This document shows, piece by piece, positions 43,002 to 48,434 of a stretch of DNA of 48,434 bases. Position 1 is the first letter of the stretch. Every line of letters begins with the position of its first letter. The notes beneath the pieces were generated by a model, which ran no database searches, had not been told where the DNA came from, and was given only the letters and a program-made list of their open reading frames with translations. Both the position numbers and the translations under genes were made by a program. Origin of the DNA: Alphaproteobacteria bacterium (GTDB lineage Bacteria; Pseudomonadota; Alphaproteobacteria; MPNO01; UBA2964); NCBI GenBank assembly GCA_009377375.1, contig WHUE01000020.1, forward strand, positions 1 to 48,434, read 5' to 3'.

Positions 43002-44021
43002 TCACTTCGCGATGCGGTTGTCCCACTTCGCGTCCCAGACGCCCTTCTCGCGCATGTATTTCGCGAGACCGGGATGAACCGCCGTCGTGGCGACCGACGA
43101 CTCCACCCCGCGCCGCTGCATACCCGGCATGTCCTTGGCGATCTGCGTAAAGGCGGCATCCGCCTTGGCGAGGTCCGCCGTCCGCGTCTCGATCGCCTTC
43201 AGCATTGCGTAGACGTCGTCCGCCGGCACCTCCAGGCCCACGTGGAAGCCGTAATAGAACGGCGCCAGCACCAGCTTGTCGGCGTGAACGTCCTTCCTGA
43301 AGATGTCGGGCTTCACCTCGACCAGCGAGAAACCCGCCTTCTTGAGCTTCGCGCTCTCTTCCTGGCTCGGATTGACCACAGCCCAGTCCGCCGCCAGCGA
43401 CGCTTCGGTCACCCACGGCGCGGTCGACGACTCGGCGCTTGTATAGATGGCAAAGGCATCGATTCCGCCTGAATCGAGCAGGGACCCGGCGGTCGTCAGA
43501 TCGACCTGCACATAGTTGTGCTTCACGCCGAGCGCAGCGAGCGTACGCTCCGCCTGCGCCCGCGTATCCCAGGGAAGCGGACCCGTAAAGACCTTCTTGC
43601 CGTCCAGGTCGCCCCAACTCCTGATCTTGTCCTTGTTCCGCGCATGCACCGCGAAACCGACTTCCAGGGTGAACGCCCAGAAGGACTGCACCGGCTCCTT
43701 CTTCGCATTCTCCTTGAACCCCTTGAAGCGCTTGTCGTTATTGGCGAATTCGGCGAAGGCCACGTCGGAGCCGTAGTAACCGTCGAACTGGCCGACGGTA
43801 TATCCCTTCACCGTGACCACGGCGCCGGCCGTCGGCTGAACGGTTACGCGATAGTTCTTCATCTCCTTGTTGAGCACACCGGCGAGCGCGACCAGCGCCT
43901 TGTGCCCGGAGGAGCCCACGGCGGACGTTCCCCAGCGGATGTCCTTCTGCTGGGCAGAAGCCGGCACGGCAGCCACGACTGCCGCAACGGCGAGAAGCGC
44001 GGAAAGTGTACGAAACCGCAT
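43002..44021 (-). CDS. TAXI-family TRAP substrate-binding protein, second system
   Basis: This 339-residue periplasmic receptor has a signal peptide (1-23, cleavage after PASA) and the TAXI opening IRWGTSAVGSSGHKALVALA. YRVTVQPTAGAVVTVKGYTVGQ and a hinge region WVTEASLAADWAVVNPS follow. The ribosome site is strong (AAGGGAGG). It is the first gene of a receptor-permease-histidine kinase unit. The C-terminal ATTAVHPGLAKYMREKGVW is typical of the family. The ligand is not evident from sequence. Confidence 0.88.
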   Translation of the reverse strand: MRFRTLSALLAVAAVVAAVPASAQQKDIRWGTSAVGSSGHKALVALAGVLNKEMKNYRVTVQPTAGAVVTVKGYTVGQFDGYYGSDVAFAEFANNDKRFKGFKENAKKEPVQSFWAFTLEVGFAVHARNKDKIRSWGDLDGKKVFTGPLPWDTRAQAERTLAALGVKHNYVQVDLTTAGSLLDSGGIDAFAIYTSAESSTAPWVTEASLAADWAVVNPSQEESAKLKKAGFSLVEVKPDIFRKDVHADKLVLAPFYYGFHVGLEVPADDVYAMLKAIETRTADLAKADAAFTQIAKDMPGMQRRGVESSVATTAVHPGLAKYMREKGVWDAKWDNRIAK

Positions 44022-44149
44022 CGCTATATCCTCCCTTTATCCAGATCCCGGCCGCTCGACCTCCAGGGTCGTCGGCCACCCCACCTACAATTACGCTGCC
44101 CCGACGGCGACATCAACGACTATGGCGGCAGCCCCGTCTGCCCGTGTTT

Positions 44150-45448
44150 TCATCTGCCGCCCAGCAGAGCCGCCACGTCCGGCACGGCACCGCCCTCGGC
44201 CATGGCGAGCACACCGTCGATCAGTGCGTCCGCGTCGTTCAGCCCGCCGTGCCGCATCAGCGCGCGTGCCTTGGCAATCATCTCCTCGTCATCCAGCGCG
44301 GCTTCCGGGTCTCCCTTGCACTGGGGGCGCGCCGCCTCGAGCCGCGTTCCGTCCTTCAGCCGCACCGCGACACCGGCGCCCCAGGCGGCAGGATAGGCGG
44401 CGTCGTACGGCCCGCCCGCGGCGACGGTCACCCGCCGGGCCAGGTCGGAGGCCGCCTCGCGCGCCTCAGCGCCGAAGGCGGAGAAATCCATGCGGCCCCG
44501 CTGCAACGCCGCGGCGGTGCAGTGCTGGAGCGAGAACTTCGCCTCGTACTCGCTCCGCGCCACCGGCCGGTCGCAGACGTCGATCGCGGCGCCGTAGGTG
44601 ACGACCTCCACCGTTTCCACCGCCGCCGCGTCGATTTTCGCCGCCAGTTCCAGGGCCCCATCGATCGCCGGGTGCGTATGGCGGCAGGACGGCCAAGGCT
44701 TGATCGATGTCCGGTGCACCTGCCAGGGCCCGTTCGGATCGCTGCGCACCGCGCCGGGATCGGCGTCGGGGCACGCGGCGGCAAAGAATCCCGTCTTGCC
44801 TTCGAGTATCGAAGGCGGCCCGGTGAAGCCGAGCGCGGCCAGTTCCGCCGCGACAACCCCTGCCTCCGCCGCACGGCCGGCATGCAGATGCTTGCTCATC
44901 GCCCCGGTGGCGAGAAACTCCCACAGCCCGGCGGATTGCGTGCCCGCATTGCCCATGGCATGGACGGCCCGGTCCTCGTCCAGACCGAGGACCGCCGCCG
45001 CGGTCACCGCAGAGCCGTAGGGGCCGCAGGTCGCCGTGTTGTGCCAGATGCGATAATGCGCCGGCCCCACCGCCATGCCGACGCGGCACATCGCCTCGAA
45101 CCCGTGCAGGATGGCGCGCAGCAGGGCGTCCCCGGAAATCTCTCGTTCCGCCGCCAGCGCGAACGCCGCCGGCACGGCGACGCAGCCGGTATGGACGACC
45201 GAGGCGCGATGGATGTCGTCCACCTCCTGGATATGGGTCAGCCCGCCCATCAGCAGCGCCCGGCGGCCGGCATCCATGGGCCGGCCATCGGCCCAGGCCA
45301 GCAGCTTGCGGCCAGGCTCCGAATTGCGCCCCGCGACCGTGTTGGCCAGCGCGTCCAGCGTGAACAGCGCCATCTGCTTTATGTCGGCCGCATCCACCGG
45401 CTTCTCCCGGATCAGCCGGATCAGGTCGCGGGTCAGGCTCTCCGTCAC
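44150..45448 (-). CDS. MmgE/PrpD-family protein
   Basis: This 432-residue member of the dehydratase/isomerase family that includes PrpD and IPM-isomerase-like proteins has LTHIQEVDDIHRASVVHTGC, a helical block ILHGFEAMCRVGMAVGPAHY, GPYGSAVTAAAVLGLDE and WPSCRHTHPAIDGAL. The start is GTG at 45448, overlapping the stop of the molybdenum hydroxylase gene (GTGA), so translation is coupled. Only family-level resemblance to the PrpD at 33890 is visible, so a 2-methylcitrate role is doubtful; cis-aconitate or other carboxylic-acid chemistry is more likely. Confidence 0.86.
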   Translation of the reverse strand: MTESLTRDLIRLIREKPVDAADIKQMALFTLDALANTVAGRNSEPGRKLLAWADGRPMDAGRRALLMGGLTHIQEVDDIHRASVVHTGCVAVPAAFALAAEREISGDALLRAILHGFEAMCRVGMAVGPAHYRIWHNTATCGPYGSAVTAAAVLGLDEDRAVHAMGNAGTQSAGLWEFLATGAMSKHLHAGRAAEAGVVAAELAALGFTGPPSILEGKTGFFAAACPDADPGAVRSDPNGPWQVHRTSIKPWPSCRHTHPAIDGALELAAKIDAAAVETVEVVTYGAAIDVCDRPVARSEYEAKFSLQHCTAAALQRGRMDFSAFGAEAREAASDLARRVTVAAGGPYDAAYPAAWGAGVAVRLKDGTRLEAARPQCKGDPEAALDDEEMIAKARALMRHGGLNDADALIDGVLAMAEGGAVPDVAALLGGR

Positions 45449-47802
45449 GCCTGCCCTCCGTTCCGCTTGCCGCGCGCGATGGCAGCCAGCACGCGGCCTG
45501 GGGTAATCGGGGTCTCGTTCACCTCGGCCCCGATGCCGGCCAGCGCGTCGCGCACGGCGTTTGCGATGGCCGCCGGCGGTGAGATCGCGCCGCCCTCGCC
45601 CATCCCCTTCATGCCGTACTCGGTATGCGGCGACGGGGTGCTGAGATGGCCGATCTTCACCTGCGGCACGTCGAAGGCGCCTGGCATGACGTACTCTCCC
45701 AGGTTCGTCACCTGCGGCTGACCCCACTCGTCGTAGATCACTTCCTCGTACAGCGCCGTGCCGATGCCCTGGGCGACCCCGCCGACGATCTGCCCGTCGA
45801 CGATCATCGGGTTGACCATGGTGCCGCAATCCTCGACCACGGCGTAGTCCAGCAGCACCACGCCGCCCGTCTCCGTATCGACGGCGACGACGGCGGCATG
45901 GGTGGAATAGCAGAAGACACCGGTGGCGATGCCGGGCTCGTAGACGTCGGTGACCTCCATGTTCGGATCGGTGCCGGCGGGCAGCGTGTCCTGGCGCAGA
46001 TGCGCGGCGCGGCCGATATCGCCGAAGCTCACCGAGGCGTTGCCCGGGCCGAAGGCCTTGCCGTCGCGGAACGAGACCCGGTCCGGATCGCACTGCATCA
46101 GGTGGCCGGCGACGACACCCATCTTGTCCCGCAGGGCACGGCAGACCTTGGCGACCGCGCCGCCCGCCATCACCATCGAGCGCGAGGCGAAGGTGCCCAT
46201 GCCGAAGGGAGACAGCGAGGAATCGCCGTGCCGCACGGCAACGGCGTCTGGTGCGATGCCGAGCTCATGGCTCGCCACCTGCGCAAGCGTGGTTTCCAGC
46301 CCCTGCCCGTGCGACTGGATGCCGACCAGCAGGTGAAGGGTCCCATCCGGCATCAGCCGCGCCGTCGCGCTCTCGAACCCCGGGATCACCGGCGTGCCGC
46401 GCGTCGCCCATTCGCCGCAGCCATGCGCGGTCTGTTCGGTGTAGGAGGCATAGCCGACGCCGATCAGCGGCTCGGCGCCGCCGTCGTTCTTCTGGCGCGC
46501 GCGGACGGACTCGTGACCGATCAGTTCCACCGCGGCGCGGACCGAGGCCGCGTAATCGCCGTTGTCGTAGAGCAACCCGGTGACGGAGCGGTACGGCATG
46601 TCCGCCGCCGTCACCATGTTCTCCATCCGCACCTCGTGCGGCTCGCGCCCCACGGCGCGGGCCACCTCGTCGATGGTGCGCTCGATGGCGAAGCAGGCGC
46701 CGGGCCGCGCCACGCCGCGATAGGGCCCGATGGGCGACTTGTTGGTGGCGACGGTGAAGGTGCGGCAGCGGTAGTGGCCGATGCGGTACGGCCCCGGCAC
46801 GTTCTTCGCCGCCATGCCGGTTTCCATGAAGCAGCCGTTGGGCCAGGTCGAATAGGCCCCCGCATCGACGGTGAGGACGACGTCGAGCCCGAGGATGCGG
46901 CCGCGCCGATCGGCGTAGGCCGTGACCTCGTAATCGTGCTGCCGGGCATGGATGGCGGCAAGCAAATGCTCGCGCCGGTCCTCCTCCCAGCACACGGGAC
47001 GCTTCAGCTTCCAGCCGAGCGCCGCGATCACCAGCTCTTCCGGGCTCAGCACGTTCTTGACCCCGAACCCGCCGCCGACATCGGGCGCGATGACGTGAAG
47101 GCGGTGCTCTCCCACCCCCATGAACTCCGCCAGCGCCGCGCGAATCTGGTGCGGGAACTGGGTGGAGCACCACACCGCCAACTCGTCCAGCCGGTCATCC
47201 CAGACCGCCAGCGCCGCCCTTCCTTCCATCGGCGCGCCGACCTGCCGGTTCATCGCGTAGCGCCGCGTCACCGTCACCGCGGCTTCGGCCTTCGCCGCCG
47301 CGATGTCGCCGCCCGCGAACTCCTTCTCGATGAACAGGTTGTCGCCCCAGGGCTCGTGGATCAGCGGCGCGCCGGGCCGCAGCGCAGCCGTCACGTCGGC
47401 GAGGGCGTCCAGCGGCTCGATGTCGAGCACCACGGCCTGGGCGAGGTCTTCCGCCTCCGCCCGCGTCGCGCCGACGCAGGCCGCCACGCATTCGCCGACG
47501 AAGCGCACCTTGTCCGTCGCCAGCGCCGGATAGACAGAGGCCTTGAACCCCGGCACATCGGGCACCGCGCGGATCGGCTTGAGGTCGGGAAAGTCGGCGG
47601 CTGTGAACACGCGGTCTTCCATCCCCGGCGGCTTGATCACACCCCGAAGACGGCCATGCGGCACGCCGGACCGTGCGAAGGCAACGAACAGCGTCCCCGG
47701 CAGGTTCAGATCGCCGGTGAACCTCCCGCGCCCGCGCAGGTGCCGCGCGTCCTCCCTGCGCAGCAGCCGCGCGCCGATGCCGAAATCGCTGTTGCCGTCC
47801 AT
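45445..47802 (-). CDS. Molybdenum hydroxylase large subunit (xanthine dehydrogenase/CoxL family)
   Basis: This 785-residue molybdopterin-binding subunit begins IGARLLRREDARHLRGRGRF, the standard N-terminus. It contains VGGGFGVKN, the substrate-pocket region PIGPYRGVARPGACFAIER, a GIQSHGQGLETTLAQVASHE cofactor block, and the catalytic glutamate in KGMGEGGAISPP. It lacks the AYRCSFR loop of true CO dehydrogenases, so it is an aldehyde- or heterocycle-oxidising relative. The medium FAD and small 2Fe-2S subunits are not beside it. It shares an operon with the downstream MmgE/PrpD gene and possibly the amidohydrolase upstream. Confidence 0.9.
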   Translation of the reverse strand: MDGNSDFGIGARLLRREDARHLRGRGRFTGDLNLPGTLFVAFARSGVPHGRLRGVIKPPGMEDRVFTAADFPDLKPIRAVPDVPGFKASVYPALATDKVRFVGECVAACVGATRAEAEDLAQAVVLDIEPLDALADVTAALRPGAPLIHEPWGDNLFIEKEFAGGDIAAAKAEAAVTVTRRYAMNRQVGAPMEGRAALAVWDDRLDELAVWCSTQFPHQIRAALAEFMGVGEHRLHVIAPDVGGGFGVKNVLSPEELVIAALGWKLKRPVCWEEDRREHLLAAIHARQHDYEVTAYADRRGRILGLDVVLTVDAGAYSTWPNGCFMETGMAAKNVPGPYRIGHYRCRTFTVATNKSPIGPYRGVARPGACFAIERTIDEVARAVGREPHEVRMENMVTAADMPYRSVTGLLYDNGDYAASVRAAVELIGHESVRARQKNDGGAEPLIGVGYASYTEQTAHGCGEWATRGTPVIPGFESATARLMPDGTLHLLVGIQSHGQGLETTLAQVASHELGIAPDAVAVRHGDSSLSPFGMGTFASRSMVMAGGAVAKVCRALRDKMGVVAGHLMQCDPDRVSFRDGKAFGPGNASVSFGDIGRAAHLRQDTLPAGTDPNMEVTDVYEPGIATGVFCYSTHAAVVAVDTETGGVVLLDYAVVEDCGTMVNPMIVDGQIVGGVAQGIGTALYEEVIYDEWGQPQVTNLGEYVMPGAFDVPQVKIGHLSTPSPHTEYGMKGMGEGGAISPPAAIANAVRDALAGIGAEVNETPITPGRVLAAIARGKRNGGQA

Positions 47803-47825
47803 GGGATGAGATTAGATGCGCAACA

Positions 47826-47850
47826 GGGCCGCCGCAATCCGCGACGGCCC
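47826..47850 (-). terminator. Hairpin after amidohydrolase gene
   Basis: GGGCCGCCGC (47826-47835) and GCGACGGCCC (47841-47850) pair with one G-U wobble in RNA around a 5-base loop, 25 bases beyond the amidohydrolase stop. There is no T-run. It may end or stabilise the amidohydrolase message before the molybdenum hydroxylase gene at 47802. Confidence 0.5.
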
Positions 47851-47875
47851 CGCTGTGACGTCCGTGAACAGCCGC

Positions 47876-48434
47876 CTATTTCGGCGGCTGGTAGTTCGGA
47901 TACCGGTCGGTGACGTCGATGTTGAACAGCTTCCGCGCGTTGTCGCCCAGCATCTTGCGCTTCTGGCGCTCGTCCAGGAACGGCAGGTCGTAGATCACGC
48001 TCGGCAGGTCCATGTCCCAGTGCGGATAGTCCGACGACCAGAGAAGCTGATCCTCGGCATTGATCATGCTGAAGGTCAGCTCCAGCGCATCCATCCGGTC
48101 CGGCATCTCCATCGGCTGGCTGGTGTAGTACATGTCGCGCATGTACTCCGACGGCAGCTTCTTCAGCATCGGGGCTTCCGACCAGCGCATCTTGTAGTCG
48201 TTGTCCAGGCGCTGCATCAGCCACGGCACCCAGGCGAGACCGGATTCGATCCAGACGACCTTCAGCTTGGGGAAGCGCTCCGGCAATCCGTTGATGACCC
48301 AGTTGCAGATATTGACTGCGTTGAAGATGGTGAAGCCGAGCGCGTGGGTCACCAAGAACCTGTTGGTGTTGCCGACCAGCGGATCGCCCCAGTTGAACCC
48401 GGCATGGAAGCCCAGCGGCTTGCCCATCTCCTCC
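47876..48434 (-). CDS. Amidohydrolase-family metal-dependent hydrolase (N-terminus outside window)
   Basis: The 185 visible C-terminal residues belong to the ACMSD/gamma-resorcylate decarboxylase branch. HAGFNWGD supplies a metal-ligand His, LKVVWIESGLAWVPWLMQRL is typical, and SSDYPHWDMD holds the catalytic Asp. The protein ends GDNARKLFNIDV..PPK. The frame is open to the right edge (Glu-Glu before a Met), so about half the protein is missing. Family members decarboxylate or hydrolyse aromatic and amino-muconate compounds. It points the same way as the molybdenum hydroxylase gene and may be upstream in the same operon. Confidence 0.88.
   Translation of the reverse strand, partial: EEMGKPLGFHAGFNWGDPLVGNTNRFLVTHALGFTIFNAVNICNWVINGLPERFPKLKVVWIESGLAWVPWLMQRLDNDYKMRWSEAPMLKKLPSEYMRDMYYTSQPMEMPDRMDALELTFSMINAEDQLLWSSDYPHWDMDLPSVIYDLPFLDERQKRKMLGDNARKLFNIDVTDRYPNYQPPK

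Noticed and set aside
45625..47913. A 762-codon rightward frame over the molybdenum hydroxylase
   Set aside because: No recognisable motif, and the other strand has complete cofactor and catalytic motifs.

Overview
The window is GC-rich chromosomal DNA from an alphaproteobacterium, probably a free-living heterotroph near Rhodospirillales. That placement is inferred from three things: a sufBCD operon led by an Rrf2-type SUF regulator, two TAXI-type TRAP transporters with fused permeases, and an encapsulin with an encapsulated ferritin whose iron-site residues fall at the same positions as in the Rhodospirillum rubrum protein. I saw no rRNA, tRNA, CRISPR array, insertion sequence or phage gene. 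Coding density is high. The only gap over 300 bases is 3881-4253, and it carries strong promoter signals.

Left part (1-5287): the suf Fe-S assembly operon (regulator, sufB, sufC, partial sufD) runs leftward from a good sigma-70 promoter. Divergent to it is an orphan PEP-CTERM beta-propeller protein preceded by a near-perfect sigma-54 promoter and a tandem repeat. Next (5288-10061) is a leftward operon for aromatic-ring dihydroxylation: IclR regulator, Rieske oxygenase alpha and beta, zinc alcohol dehydrogenase and flavin/[2Fe-2S] reductase. A hairpin closes it.

10267-15059: a rightward unit encodes a tandem EthD-like barrel protein, a TAXI receptor, a fused TRAP permease and a periplasmic parvulin, ending in a textbook terminator. 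Facing it is a leftward unit (21661-15051): hydantoinase/oxoprolinase HyuB and HyuA, a class III aminotransferase, a second tandem EthD-like protein and a carboxymuconolactone-decarboxylase-like protein. Divergent from hyuB is an operon of aminobenzoate/benzoate-type CoA ligase, nitroreductase and PDR-type reductase (21896-25225).

25313-31818: an encapsulin nanocompartment pair (ferritin cargo, then shell), an alpha/beta hydrolase, a quinone oxidoreductase, alanine dehydrogenase, a NIPSNAP protein translationally coupled to a TetR regulator, and a DMT exporter. The palindrome TTTTACACTAGTGTAAAA occurs in both the hyuB/ligase and the quinone-reductase/alanine-dehydrogenase divergent promoters. 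It is probably the operator of one regulon, with the TetR protein as the nearest candidate.

31823-39055: prpD-prpB-prpC of the methylcitrate cycle, then a rightward NIPSNAP-cupin-ThDP enzyme operon of unknown pathway, and a PEP mutase-like lyase. 39181-44021: a second TAXI-TRAP system followed by a hybrid histidine kinase. 44150-48434: a MmgE/PrpD protein, an orphan molybdenum hydroxylase large subunit and a truncated amidohydrolase.

Taken together this is a catabolic accessory region (aromatic acids, cyclic amides or lactams, propionyl-CoA, organic-acid uptake) around Fe-S assembly and iron-storage genes. Substrates are inferred from families only.
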